The position numbers and the translations under genes were made by a program. A stretch of 64,000 bases of DNA from Cytidiella melzeri (taxonomy: Eukaryota; Basidiomycota; Agaricomycetes; Polyporales; Irpicaceae), in the NCBI GenBank assembly GCA_022592445.1, contig JABYQR010000011.1, positions 1 to 64,000 on the forward strand, read 5' to 3'. Under the pieces are notes generated by a model. It saw nothing but the letters and a program-made list of their open reading frames with translations, was not told the origin of the DNA and did no database searches. Of the stretch, positions 10,915 through 22,900 are shown one piece after another. Numbering within the stretch: position 1 is the first letter of the stretch; the number at the start of each line of letters is the position of its first letter.

Positions 10915-11067
10915 GAAGACATGTTGAATTGTGCCTGTGCCAGAAACGTCAGGGATCCTATACTGGAGCTACAGGAGTACTTGATAAAATCGATGTTGCC
11001 ATGGAACAAGACGCAGCCCCCGCTAGCCGAGCAACCCAAGCGTCCCAAGCCCAATAACGCGGTGTAA
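10915..11067 (+). pseudogene. Possible host exon interrupted by the copia insertion
   Basis: With the element and one GAAGA copy removed, the frame starting at GAC after a possible CATTAG acceptor (about 5674-5679) runs through the empty site and on to a TAA at 11065-11067. It gives about 52 residues, including EDMLNCACARNVRDPILELQ and a Lys/Pro-rich end. The codons look gene-like, but I do not recognise the protein and see no clear upstream exon. It could be chance. Confidence 0.25.
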
Positions 11068-11192
11068 CCAGCTAGTCCACTGTATGAGAACGAGACATAT
11101 AAATACAGTCCATGGACGGCAAAGTCGTTTCGTAATCTGTGAGTATATGTCATTATCTACCATCCGATGACCTGCATCTCCTTTCATCCAAA

Positions 11193-12310
11193 CTACCCGC
11201 GATAGGTGCAGCAGCTAGATTCATCGATAGTAAACAAAGTGTCGCATCCTCTTCAAATAGGGACTCACCTGATCATGTATGGTATCAGAGATGCGGCAAT
11301 GGTTGCGAATGCGGCCCATGCAAGAAGGAGGCCGTTTCCTACGGAAACAGTGATACCCAGGGGAACTTCAGTGCCGTTGGGCAGAGGCACAATCCACCCA
11401 TTGATATCCTGTGTTTTCTTGATGATGACAGTCCAAATGACGACTCCGATGAGCAACAACACACTCGCAAGCAGTGCGAAAACAGTGGAGAGTAGGAAGC
11501 CAAGGGCATGTTTAATGAGTCCCCTAAAACCAGCGTCAGCTTTTGATTCCAATCGTCAGTTGATAATGAACCAATTGCTAACGTAAAGAGGGCCAAAGCC
11601 ACGGCTATTGATCCCAGAAGCAAGAGGTAGTATGCGCCTCGAGAGAAATCACCAAGGTAAGACGAGTTGGTGAAAGTCGTGTCCGGGATGAAGGAGTTTG
11701 TCAGGCCTGTATAGTTGGACGGCACATCGCCTACAAATGCTTGGTAGGGTTGCAGCCTGGTACCTGCTGTACTGTTCGAGCAAGTACCATGTGTGTCGTT
11801 GACGTAGGCGCAGTAGGAATATAGACCGAATTTGTACAGGTTTCGAAGGCCAGCATCTTGTTGCAGTGGCAGTGATGAATTGCCCGTGTACAATCCAGGA
11901 ACTGGGTCTGGTGCAGTAGCAGCGGCCAATGCAGTGCTATGCAACATGAGCTTCGATAGCTTAAACGTGAGAACTACAGCCTTGCTCACCCGTAATTCGT
12001 GACGTTAACCTTCATCTGCAACGCACAAATGTCATCATCAAGCGAATGTCAACATATACGAGCAATTACCATTGCAACATTGCGCGGAACGCTAGAAGTG
12101 TTGATTTGGCCGACCTGACGGAGAAAATAAGATAAAGACATAGACCCCCGACCTTTCAGAATGTACGTACGTGCATGAAAATGAGCAGCAACAGCGATAC
12201 CAGCCTGTAACATGCGGTGAGCGAGTCAAAGCTACGTCAAGAACTTGAAGTCGAACTCACGAAAGGAACGTCGCTGAGCCGATGCATAATTCACCGCGAA
12301 GGCTAAACAT
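11193..12310 (-). CDS. SUR7/PalI-type plasma-membrane protein
   Basis: Seven exons can be traced: 12310-12261, 12204-12171, 12114-12070, 12015-11990, 11936-11583, 11523-11269 and 11214-11193. They give about 261 residues. An N-terminal membrane segment (about 14-28) is followed by a long extracellular-type loop with several N-x-S/T sites and Cys residues. Two membrane segments follow (about 150-195) and a fourth near the end, before a short SCCTYRG tail. This four-span pattern matches fungal SUR7/PalI proteins, which organise eisosome-type membrane patches or take part in pH signalling. The assignment rests on topology. The fifth intron could instead end 16 bases earlier, adding a few residues. 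Confidence 0.7.
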
Positions 12311-12601
12311 CACGCGTAGGAGATATCAGTTGTGAATCGTGAAGAGAGGCAGTAGCAGAGAGCCAGCTTGCTTCGCGCAGCCCGCTGTGTAAAAGTTGGG
12401 CAGGGAGCGTTGCCTCGAGGCAGCGGAAGCAGATCGCGCGACTTGGGGCAGGCAGCAATAGACGCCCCACGTGGGACTGCATCAAAACCATAGATGATGC
12501 AGGGGAGGCTCGCCTTGATCACACTCGCGCAATTTGGGCTCGTCCACATATCCTGCTGCGCCGCTTACGCGCCTTCAACCACAGCTTGTTCTTGACTGAG
12601 T
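12311..12601. promoter_or_regulatory. Shared upstream region of the SUR7-like gene and ATG26
   Basis: The two genes are divergent and 291 bp apart, so both promoters should lie here. I see no TATA box or repeated motif that I would name. Confidence 0.5.
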
Positions 12602-15600
12602 ATGTCAGAAGACATCGCCGTCAGAGCCATCGTTCAGGGAGTCGAAGGACCCCCAAACTACGAACAGTCCTCACCAAAGTCTCCCTCATTAGCGGACTCA
12701 AGAACAAGCATCGTTCGTCGCGCCATGGAGAAGACTGCAGACAAGCTACATAGAAGCAAGTCTCCAGGTAGCAAGACTCAGATGTCCCAAAGCCAGCCAC
12801 ACTTGTCGTTACCCGCGCATAGACGTATGTTAAGCCTCAGCAGGAAGGGCAAGGAGAAAGCAGTAGAAGGTGATTCGATACTACAGTACTATAAGATTTG
12901 CTCGTACGTACTTACATTGTCAGACGAGGAACCTACTGCTCCATCTCAGCTCGTGAGTCCTATGCTGGGACTGCGACCTTCGCATCGGCGGAAGACCTCA
13001 CACGCCTCAAACCATGCGGAGGACGACTCGCCGTTCATAACTCCTCGCTCCCCTCCTCTTGGCCCTTCGCGTTCAATTATGAATATATTCCGTGGAGATG
13101 GCAGTGTGAGTGAATCTTGTGGACTTCATATAAAGCTATCAACATACTCAATGGATATGCAATAACACAGATGCGAGCGGGCACACAAACGCTGATACAA
13201 GCGCTACAGGCGATGCCCTGGGCAGAAGATCCAGACAACGAGGACGAGTCGAGCCATGATCTTACACCGGGAGAGCCAGAGAGCGATGACGACGATCACT
13301 TCGGTTAGTTGCACGCAGTCTCGCTCCGTTTTGAGCTTACCTCGGCCTACCGTCCATTGCAGTAAACCGTCTCGCGTCCTCTATCCACACCATTTATCGC
13401 CCTCTAGCCCGATCTCGGCGAGACAACACAATCGGCTTGAAGGCCAGTAAGAGCTTGAAGCTTTCAAGCCTGTCAGATGTCGAGGACGAGCCAGCACAAG
13501 AGGAGCCCATCATGTCAGAAGAAGACGCCGAGGAGGATTTTGAGCCTACTCAATCGGATGCTTCAGGCTTCAGGCACGATAACAGGAGAAGCCTTCATCT
13601 ATCACTACCCCCTCTGACCGATCTCGCTTTGAACATGCAGAAAGGAGTTCCGACTCATCTTCCGAGGTCGGGTAGCATGGCCACAGTCAGGCTCAAACGC
13701 AGGACGAAGCTAGCTGAGAAATTGAAGGAGATCTTTGAACTGGACAACATACAGGAAGTAGTTGCAGGTACTTGAACCTGATTCTTATGAAAGTGCATTG
13801 TCTCATCTCCGGAACGTAGAAATGCCTTGTTGGCTGTTGCACTCAATTCGTCAGTTCAATATTCATGTTCAGCCTCCCGCTCTCGCTGACTTAATCCATA
13901 GTATTGCAGGGATATATGTATCTGACAGATTCCTATGTCTGTTTCTTCGCTCATATGCCCTCTCGAGAAGTAAGTCGCACTACAATTGATGGTGTCCCAC
14001 TCTCAATCCCAGTAGGACCAAGTTGTAAAGTCTGGGTGGTTGAACAAGAGAGCTACCCGCACGAAACGTTGGATCAGGCACTGGTTTATACTCAAGAACG
14101 ATGTACTTTCCTGGTATCAATCCTCTGCGGTCAGTAATTCTGCTCCGTCAATTTGCATACCTAAACTGCTCCCCTAGGACCCTTACTTTCCTCATGGTGT
14201 AGTCGATCTCAGATATGTTATCTTCTGTGAGCCGAGTGGCGACAAGGACATCCGTCTCAGAACGAACCAGAAAAGTATCAGGCTGTCGGGAGATTCTGTT
14301 CCTAGCCGTGATGAGTGGGTGAAAGCGATACGAAAGGTCATGTTCAAGGCACAGAATACTGGAGACAGCGTAAAGGTATGTTGATTCCTCCTGAATCTGG
14401 AACTTTCAGGGCATTGACGTATGTAAATACGTAGATTGCAATACCATATGCAGCGATCATGGATGTGGAGAAATCTACCGCAATGGACTTCAGTGAGACA
14501 ATAGAAATCAAGACCATTGACAAAGCCGACCACTTCTCTGTTGATTCCTACTTCTTTGCGTATTTCCAGGACCTTCCCGGCGCCCTTGAGCAAATTCGTG
14601 ATGCTGTTCGAACATATCGTAGTACTCCGGGAAGTCCATCTCCCCCGGCTGTTCTTGATACTACCGCCAGGAGCGCAGCATATTCTCCACTTTTACCTGA
14701 GCGTACACCTATTCCAGCGGTAGAAACCCTCACAAGAATACCGTCGGTCTTCCGCTTCACCTCGCTCCTGCGACCTCTGCAAGAGTCGTTGCCTTTGATA
14801 CGGGCGACCTCGTCGGAAGCTCCTGCCAATGGTGATGGGTATACACACATCTTGAAAAGGACTGGCTCGTCATTCGTTCCAGTCACTACTACCTCACCTG
14901 TGCAAATGTCTCGGACCTCTCAACTTCCTGAGCTCACCTCAGCCACATCAACATCTACAGGTCTGTCTCCTGCTCCCGCTGATCATACATATCCTCCAGT
15001 CAACTCGCTTTCGCATTCAATAGAACTTTCTACGTCATCCTCCCGTGAGAGTAGTGGCTGGGGAGTGCAAGTTCCATCATGGCTCAAAATGCCGTCGCGT
15101 AGGCTGTTGACCAGCCCATTCACCAACCCATTGCGCCCACACATTGAGCACTCAGCGTCTGTTCCAGCTGGTACAGGCACAGGTGGTGTATCTGAAGTTC
15201 TGACCACGCATCCATCTCTTTCTACCAGTCATGGCAGCGGGGACTACGGCTTCTTTAGCTTACTAGAAGCGCCCGAAACAACCGTCGATGCTGAGATGGA
15301 AGAGAAGTTCCGGACATCATTTGCGTTTGACGAGAAGGAAAAGTTACTCGGATGTGAGCATGGAGTGCCTTTATGTCATTGCTCATATTTTGAACCAGCT
15401 TATCTGCAGGTATCCCTGGATATATCTTTCGTCTGCTTCCAGTCTATGGGCGGCTCTTCGTTTCCACAAACTACTTTTCGTTCCGCTCAAGCGGTCCTTT
15501 GACATCTCGGACTACGGTGAGCATTCCACCCCTGTTGAAGTCTCAGCTAACATATGTGAGCAAAGATGATTTTGCCTATCAAAGACGTCCTATCTACCGA

Positions 15601-17785
15601 GCCATCCAAGGCCTTCCGTTTTGGTCACCATGGCCTTGTCGTCATAGTGAGAGGTCATGAGGAGCTGTTCTTCGAGTTCTCGGACGATGCGAAACGGGCC
15701 ACATTGGTCCATTTGCTTGAAAAGCAAGTTGAAGACCACCGTCACCGATTTGCTGCTGGTGAAGCGCACTCGCAAAGCCTTGGTCAACGTGAAGCGCTCA
15801 TCTTGGAAGAGTTCGGTCCTCGCACTCCCGTGACTTCTGACTCCGAACATACAGCAGAGCCAGATGCCTTGGAGAAATCAGTGCCCGCTGTAATGTTCAC
15901 GTCACAATCATCAACGTTCCTCACCTTCAAGCCCAAGAATTCCCTTCATTTCACTTTCCTGACAATTGGTTCTCGGGGTGACGTGCAGCCATACATTGCA
16001 CTAGCGAAAGGGCTCATTGCAGATGGGCACAAATGCCGTATTGCTACCCACGGCGAGTTCCAGGACTGGGTTGAATCTGTAAGTATCTGAGCTTATTCTT
16101 GTTACTGCCGTCTATTCACATGCAAGCCGTTTTCAGCACGGCATTGAATTTGGTTACGTGGGAGGTGATCCCGCAGAGTTGATGAGGATATGCGTGGAGA
16201 ACGGCACGTTTACGGTTGCATTCTTGAGAGAGGGGATGACCAAGGTACGAGAATTTTCCATAATCTTAATGTGGTCGACCCCACTGAATATTACCAGTTC
16301 CGTGGCTGGATAGATGACCTCCTGAAGACTTCGTGGGAGGCTTGTCAGGGTACCGACGTATTAGTCGAGAGTCCCAGTGCTATGGGCGGTATTCACATAG
16401 CCGAAGCCCTAAGTATACCGTACTTCAGAGCATTCACCATGACTTGGAGCAGAACTCGGGCGTATCCTCATGCGTTTGCCGTGCCCGAGCACAAGGTGAG
16501 TAAGTTACGCCATTGACTCCGCTTAATCACTAATTCGTCGCAGATGGGAGGGAATTACAACTACATGGTACATCACTCTACTATTCCTACATGAAGCTGA
16601 ATTGATCATTGTATGGTGCAGTCCTACGTGTTGTTCGATCAAGTGTTCTGGCGAACAACTGCAGGCCAGATGAACAGATGGCGTCGGCACACCTTGGGTC
16701 TTCACAGTACCAGCCTTGACAAGATGGAACCTCACAAAGTTCCCTTCCTATACAACTTTAGTCCGACCGTTGTTCCACCGCCGTTTGACTGGCCTGAATG
16801 GATACGTATTACAGGTGAGATGCTACTTCCGTCGATGTCAATCAATACTAAAATGTCGCTAGGCTATTGGTTCCTCGAGGATGCCAACGTGAGCAAGGCG
16901 AAGTGGACACCTCCCCCGGATTTGTTGGAATTCATAAAATCTGCTCGCAAAGCTAAGAAGAAGATTGTGTACATCGGGTTCGGCAGTGTGGTTGTGCCAG
17001 ACCCCAAGACCATGACTCGCTCAGTAGTCGAGGCGGTAATTCAGAGCGGTGTCCACGCTATTCTGTCGAAAGGCTGGTCGGATCGTCTGGTGAAGAATGT
17101 GGCCGACGCTGCGAATGAAGCAGAGACGTTCCCTGAACAAATATACCCGATTTCATCCATTCCTCACGACTGGCTGTTTAAGCAGATCGACGCTGCATGT
17201 CATCACGGCGGCGCTGGCACAACAGGGGCTAGTTTAAGGGGTGAGCGCCACACTTTTCGGTAGCCCTGAAAGGAAATTCATGTTAGCTTGTAGCTGGAAT
17301 TCCTACAATCATCAAGCCCTTCTTCGGCGACCAATTTTTCTGGGCTGACCGAGTGGAGGCTTTGGGCATCGGCTCTGCTGTCCGCAAGCTCACCGTGCAA
17401 AGTCTAACGGAGGCACTCATCGCGGCAACTACTGATGTCAAGCAGATCGAGCGAGCGAGCATGATCGGTGAAGACATACGCGCCGTGAGTGTCATGCGAT
17501 GTCCTTGGAATAACACGACGTTGATTTCCTTGTGATGTACAGGAGAACGGTGTAGCCACTGCGATAGAGGCCATTTACCGTGACTTGGAATATGCAAGAT
17601 CACTCGTCAAGTACAACACACATTTGGAACCTCGAGATGCAGATAATGCAGCAACCACTGCAGGTCGCAGTCCCCGCAAAGGCGCTCAAGCCACTCACCG
17701 GACCGTACGCAATTCCCCCGACTCTGCTAATCAAGACGGCGGGGCAACCAGCGATTGGAGTGTCATTTCCGATCAGGAGGACTGA
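12602..17785 (+). CDS. ATG26: Sterol 3-beta-glucosyltransferase (UDP-glucose:sterol, ATG26/UGT51 type)
   Basis: The gene has many short introns and codes for roughly 1,400 residues. A Ser-rich N-terminus leads to a first GRAM domain ([15 protein letters not shown], then [18 protein letters not shown] at about 13700-13970). A PH domain follows ([16 protein letters not shown], about 14025-14460), a long Ser/Thr/Pro-rich linker, and a second GRAM domain (about 15300-15740). The GT-B glycosyltransferase begins [16 protein letters not shown] (about 15955) and contains the UDP-sugar signature [12 protein letters not shown] (about 17203) and [10 protein letters not shown]. This order is specific to fungal ATG26, which glucosylates ergosterol at membranes and in some species supports pexophagy. 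The acidic C-terminus ends in a TGA at 17783. Confidence 0.93.
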
Positions 17786-17962
17786 GGGCTACCAGCCGCT
17801 ACACATCATAGAACGCCTTGATTTCCATCACAGTCTACTTTTCATGCAATTCCTTCACGTAATTACGTCGTTTTCTCACAGTATATGCTAGTAATTCTTG
17901 AGGCATCTATCACACATTTAAATCGCCGCATTTGTTGTGATTCGTGTGTGTAATATTAGAAT

Positions 17963-19544
17963 CTACATTGTACCCTGCCCATAATGCTCGTCGAATATAC
18001 GCTTGCTAAACTGACCAAAATTCTCCGTCGTGGACAGCTGCTGGTCTGTATTTGGCTGCATGAAAAGCGCAAACGTCTCGCGGGAAATGGTTTCGGCATC
18101 TGGAGCTGTACCGACGCGGACGCAGTGAGGTGTTGCGCGGAGTTTACCAGCTGTAGCAAGCTCCAAGGCCTCCCCTGTTTGGAATGCTAGACAGTCCGTG
18201 GGGATAGTGACTTTAGTGAGCGCTCCACCACGAGTGCGGATGTACAGGCCGGAAGCGGGCGAGGGAGACTGGATCACAGTTGGTTCTCCATTCTCAGATG
18301 GAGTTCTGAGGTACATGGCCTGATAGTGCTTAGAATGAGCTTTTTGTGGATAAAGATATCGAAGGGACGAAGGGTTGACTAACCGAGCAGAGACCTGTCA
18401 GCAGAGAATGATCAAGATGGAACCCACACCAGCTGTCGATGGCCTCATCCTCAGTTGCAGTAGCCGTGCTGGGTGAGGGCGGAAAGTAATGAAGGAGACG
18501 AGCTTTGGCGGTCTGCGAGGACTGAATAAGCTCTGACAAAGACAGAGAGGAGTCTCTCAGATGGGTTGATGCTAAGCCACCCACGGTATAAGTGTGGCAA
18601 GGTTACGGGAGGTACTGCAGAATGAACTCACCGAACGGTTGACATGCCACTGCTAGCTCGGTCCCGACTTTAAAGACAAATCTACAACACCAAATTCTCT
18701 CTCAGTACGGAGACGGCCAATCAATGACGTGTGAAAGAAGACGAACCTGCCTAAATCTTTGAACGCCTGCTCGAAGCCTGCCACCTCCGTGATGTCCTCA
18801 CTTGGCCCTGTATGTACGGTATCTAAAACCAGGCAGTCAGGGGGATGTGACTAGGCTAGGCTCACATATGTTCTTCCCATAGTATTCGGGATATGCTTCG
18901 CGGAGGTTGGGCAATACGGTCGGTTCATCGACCACAGGGTTGGCATAATACGAGCCCTTCAAAGTGTCTTTGAGCAGGCGTCGATGAGCTACCACACATC
19001 AGACGTATTATATAGTCTTACCTGATTTGCCATTCATTATTTCCTGGGCAGCGATGAGATCAATGGGCAGCTTTTGTATTTCACAAATGGACACGCACTT
19101 TGCCATGAGACCATCCAAAGCTTTTGAGCTGTGTTCAGCAGCAGTCGTGTGCAAAAACCCCAAGTTGAACATACCTGTATCTGCTCTTCGGGTCGGCGAA
19201 TCGCTCTCGCGTGGGCTCATCAAGGGAAGCAAAGTTGTAGGCAAGTCTGAGCAACCGCTCTCTTGCGGATATATACGTCGGGGGCAAGTCTCGTACAACT
19301 ATAATTCCCAAACAGTCTGGCTGCGACCCGAATGCCTTTTCTGTACAGGTCATGAGCAATTGCGTATCTGGCGCATCAGAGGATGCTCACCAATACTTGC
19401 GGTAAGCGACAATGGCTCTGTTTCCAACGTCTTGTATGATATTGACACCGCTCCTTCAGACGTTGTCGTGATATTCGCGGGAGCACTAGCTTGCTGTGCC
19501 AATGTGACCATTGTGCGTCGAAGGACGGTTCGTGCAGCCTGCAT
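17963..19544 (-). CDS. 2-oxoglutarate/Fe(II)-dependent oxygenase, isopenicillin-N-synthase-like
   Basis: Spliced exons give an N-terminal DIOX_N-like region (YKTLETEPLSLTA; DLPPTYISARERLLRLAY; FGWSHGKEIMNGKSD) and a C-terminal double-stranded beta-helix core. The iron ligands are seen as WCGFHLDHSLLTGL (His-x-Asp) and a distal His in LRATPHCVRV. Such enzymes use 2-oxoglutarate, oxygen and iron to hydroxylate or desaturate small molecules; the substrate cannot be told. The chosen ATG (19544) begins MQAARTVLRRTMVTLAQ, which could be a mitochondrial presequence; a second ATG at 19511 is possible. The gene is convergent with ATG26, and no synthase sits beside it to suggest a cluster. Confidence 0.82.
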
Positions 19545-19980
19545 CTCGGTTATTATCGCACTGAAGAGAATGCGGACGCCGCTATCTACCCGCGCGCTCG
19601 TTCGTGAACACGATACTGTGGTAGAAGTCCTCAATGGCGATGTATTCCAACGTGAATCCGAAATGCAACACACTGAAACTACTACGAAAGGCGTACGGCG
19701 GGAACTGCAGCGACGGAACAAGAACTGAAATACACAGCACAGCAAAAGCCAATAGAATCCTACTCGGAACGATCGTGAATGCGACGTACAGTAGTACTAC
19801 ACAACGCTGGTATAGACAGGAAAAGGACGGAAACCGAATACGGAGAGCAAAGGATGGGCTACGCTACAAGTCATACTGGGCCATAATAAAGTACTGTGTG
19901 ATATAAACGTGAGGGAACTGAAGAGTCTATCGATATTGTAGTGTAAGATGTACTTAGAAAAAGAGAATGGGCGTGTATGC
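19545..19980. other. Intergenic region between the oxygenase and SSK2
   Basis: It should hold the oxygenase promoter and the SSK2 3' end. Several short ORFs overlap here on both strands; none shows a motif or splice pattern I can support. Confidence 0.4.
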
Positions 19981-22900
19981 TTATGACGATCCCGAGTCAG
20001 AAGAACCCTCTCCAGAGCCTGACGAGCCTACGTCAGAGCTGCTGGGAGTCTCCAGCGGGGATGTGCTCGGCGACTGACTCTGGATAGCCTCGACTTCTTT
20101 CTCCGTTTCGATTGCAGCTTGTCGTGCAACGGACGCAGATTCAAAGGCTGGGTCGGTGGGTATCTCTGTCGGCGGATCCGTGGCCAGCTCAGCTTCCTGG
20201 AACGATCGCAAGGCTTCCGCAAAGTCTTGCATCCAGGGGTGGTTCATAAGCTCGGCGGCGGTGGGACGATGGACAGGGTCAATAGTCAAACATTGCCGGA
20301 TAAAGTCGATGCCAAGTTCGCTGAGTTGACCGGGATCAGGGAGAGGAGGATGCTGTGTGGCGACTCCTATATGGAACATGATAGCGAACTCATTGTCAAG
20401 ATTACTCCACGGCTTCCTGCCCGTCGCACATTCAAGGACAACGCAACCCAATGACCAAACATCCATTGCTCCATGTCTCCCTCGCGAGTTGTTCCTGATG
20501 ACTTCGGGGGACATGTACATGGGAGTGCCAGTGAGGCTGTTGTTCGTGCCCGTGAACGGAGGACCAGCGGAAGAGGATTCGCCGTCTGTGCCGCGTCGTG
20601 ACCGCTGGATCGTACGCTGATTCTTCGCCAAAATTTTGGCCGCACCGAAATCGACGTACTTGATGATGCCCTGGTGGTCCAGTAGAATATCTGTGTATAC
20701 GGTCAATGCTCAATCAAGGTGTCATCGGATTCGAATGCGTACTGTCCGGCTTGATATCGCGGTGCACTACATTCATCGAATGTAAGTACGCGAGGCCCTC
20801 AAGCATCTGCATGGTATAGATCTGAATGACACTCTCATCCTCGATCCTGCCAAGCTCTAGCAACGACGCCAAACTTCCATTTTGGCAGTACTCCTCGAAA
20901 ATGTACACCTTCTCGCGGTGTACCTCTATACCATAGTATTCCACGATGTTGGGATGATGCAACACCTCCATGACGGCCAGTTCGTCCTTGATCTGAGCAA
21001 ACAGGTTTGAAAGGCCAGCGACTTCCTGTAACCTAATCTCCTTCACAGCCATAAGCGACCCAGAGTCCAGATTAACGGCAAGGTACACCGATCCAAAGGT
21101 GCCAGCGCCGATGAACCTCCCCTGCTGCCATCGGATAGAGATGTTCGCGGCGGACCCGGCGAGAGACACCAACGACTTGTCCATGAGCTTTGCTTCGTCG
21201 ATAACACGACCGACGGCATGCTGCTGCGCACCGATCTCGGCCCGTCGGCATTCTAGCTCTTGTACAGCTCTACTCGTCCTCTCCCAAAATTTGCGGATGT
21301 GCGGGTCAATGTAGGTCGAGGTCGTGCCTTTCACCGCTGCAGGCAGCAAAATGAGATCTTCCTCCTCAGCCAAGCGTTCTGTAGCGGCAGCCTGAAGACG
21401 AAGGAGCTCCTCCTGCTGTTCCTGTTCGCGCTTTGCTTCTAAGTTCGACCGAGCACCAAGGATGTCGAAATGGCTGATGAGAAGCGTCATGCAGCTAGCG
21501 ACTTTCTGACGGAGCATTTCGAATTGGTCGTCGGGCAACTGAAGAATATTGTTTCGGCGGGTACGATGGAGGGTGAATTCCAGTGCACTAACTGCCCAAC
21601 GGAAGGTCTTACGATCATTCGGATCGCAATCATCGCAAATGAACGACACCCACGATATCGCCAGCCTGATCAGCAGCCGCTGGAACTTCATCGACGCTTG
21701 GTGGTCCAGGTAATTCTGAGCATGCTGCCCATGCTCGGAAACGAATGCGTACCAGTTCTCCAAGAGCTCCTGATAGCCTGTCGTGTCTCGCAAGCCTATT
21801 CGGACGTAGTTGACGGAATCAAGCATGGACTCGGCCAAGCGATTCGTTACCCGGCTGATCTTTCGCAGCTCGTGGTTGACGTTTGGGAGATGCGCCTGTT
21901 GCTCGATGATGCATTTCGGCGGAGCCATTGTGGCTTCAACAGGCTCTCCATCTTCGTCATATACCACGAAAACCTCCGCAAACTCTTGCTTAGCCATCGC
22001 CAGCCGATTCTGTGGACCGTCTGCGATAAGCCGTACCCGGTTATCCTGCATTTTGAGGTCAAACTTTGGTAGCTGGAGCATAAGCACCAGGCCGTTCCAC
22101 AAAAAACGAGTTCGAGGAGTGAGGACCAACAGATAGCTCGGATCCTCGTCGATCGTGTCCGTTTCTCCTCCGTCAAAGAACCATGGACCTTCTTCGACCT
22201 CATTGACGTGGAAGGCCTCCATGAGCATGCGACGAATACGAAAGGGACGGTCTTTCAGATTGGCGGTCGCGATGATATATGTCCCATCCTCCTCAAAGGT
22301 CTGCGTGTACACGAGACAGTGGTCGGTTTCTACCAAGGCAACGATGAATTGGTCGATAGAGACATCCTCCAGAGTGTATTCGGATGAATTGCTGAAACGC
22401 TGCGTGAGAACGCTTTCGCCGTCGACCACATGAGCATACAATCTGGCTCCATACGAGTTTCACTTACCGAGCCAAACGCTGAAGTTTACGATAGCGCAGC
22501 TTGACTCCTTCGAATATCTTAGCGTACCAAGTGATCAACTGCTCATTGGTCATGGGTTTCTTGGACGTGGGTTCGCGGAGATTACTTTGAAAGGCAGATG
22601 CAGTAGTGCGAATGACGCCAGATGCATCGGAAACCATAGCCGCCTTCTCTGGCGAAATTGGTATTCGAATTTGTGTGTCGAAATAGTTGGTAATGCGAAC
22701 CATCAATTTATTCGTAAGTGCGCTGCGATCGAGCTTGAGTCTACTCGTTAGGTTTGTTATGAGTACGGGCCTCACGCACCAGAGTTGTTCCGCAACAAGC
22801 GACGCTCCTCCAGTTATGCTCAAACTCACATCGCTAAACGTAGCCCACTGAGACTCGATTACGTCTGTCTCCTTGAAATAAACTCCCTTAGTCGGACTCT

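Larger units (their letters stand above)
5690..10919 (-). mobile_element. Ty1/copia LTR retrotransposon, complete but inactivated, with target-site duplications
   Basis: Two 223-bp LTRs (5695-5917 and 10692-10914) begin TGTCAA and end TTGACA. They are flanked by the 5-bp direct repeat GAAGA (5690-5694 and 10915-10919). The internal part encodes gag, protease, integrase, reverse transcriptase and RNase H in copia order on the minus strand. The LTRs differ at four positions, all transitions. Six in-frame TGA codons, one frameshift and a changed polymerase active site make it non-autonomous. The element proper is 5220 bp. Confidence 0.95.

Noticed and set aside
11278..11292. TGGTATCAGAG sequence resembling a retrotransposon primer-binding site
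   Set aside because: It falls inside the SUR7-like gene, outside the copia LTRs, and is on the wrong strand for that element.
11551..11582. A 32-nt intron in the SUR7-like gene
   Set aside because: A 59-nt intron with good GTTAGC and TTTAG signals also keeps the frame and fits the size of the other introns.
17963..19544. Secondary-metabolite cluster around the oxygenase
   Set aside because: Neighbours are housekeeping genes (ATG26, SSK2), and no synthase, P450 or transporter lies close.
19027..19728. 233-residue plus-strand frame
   Set aside because: Antisense to the 2-oxoglutarate oxygenase exons, whose conserved motifs are clear on the minus strand.
21470..22072. 200-residue plus-strand frame
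   Set aside because: Antisense shadow of the SSK2 coding region.
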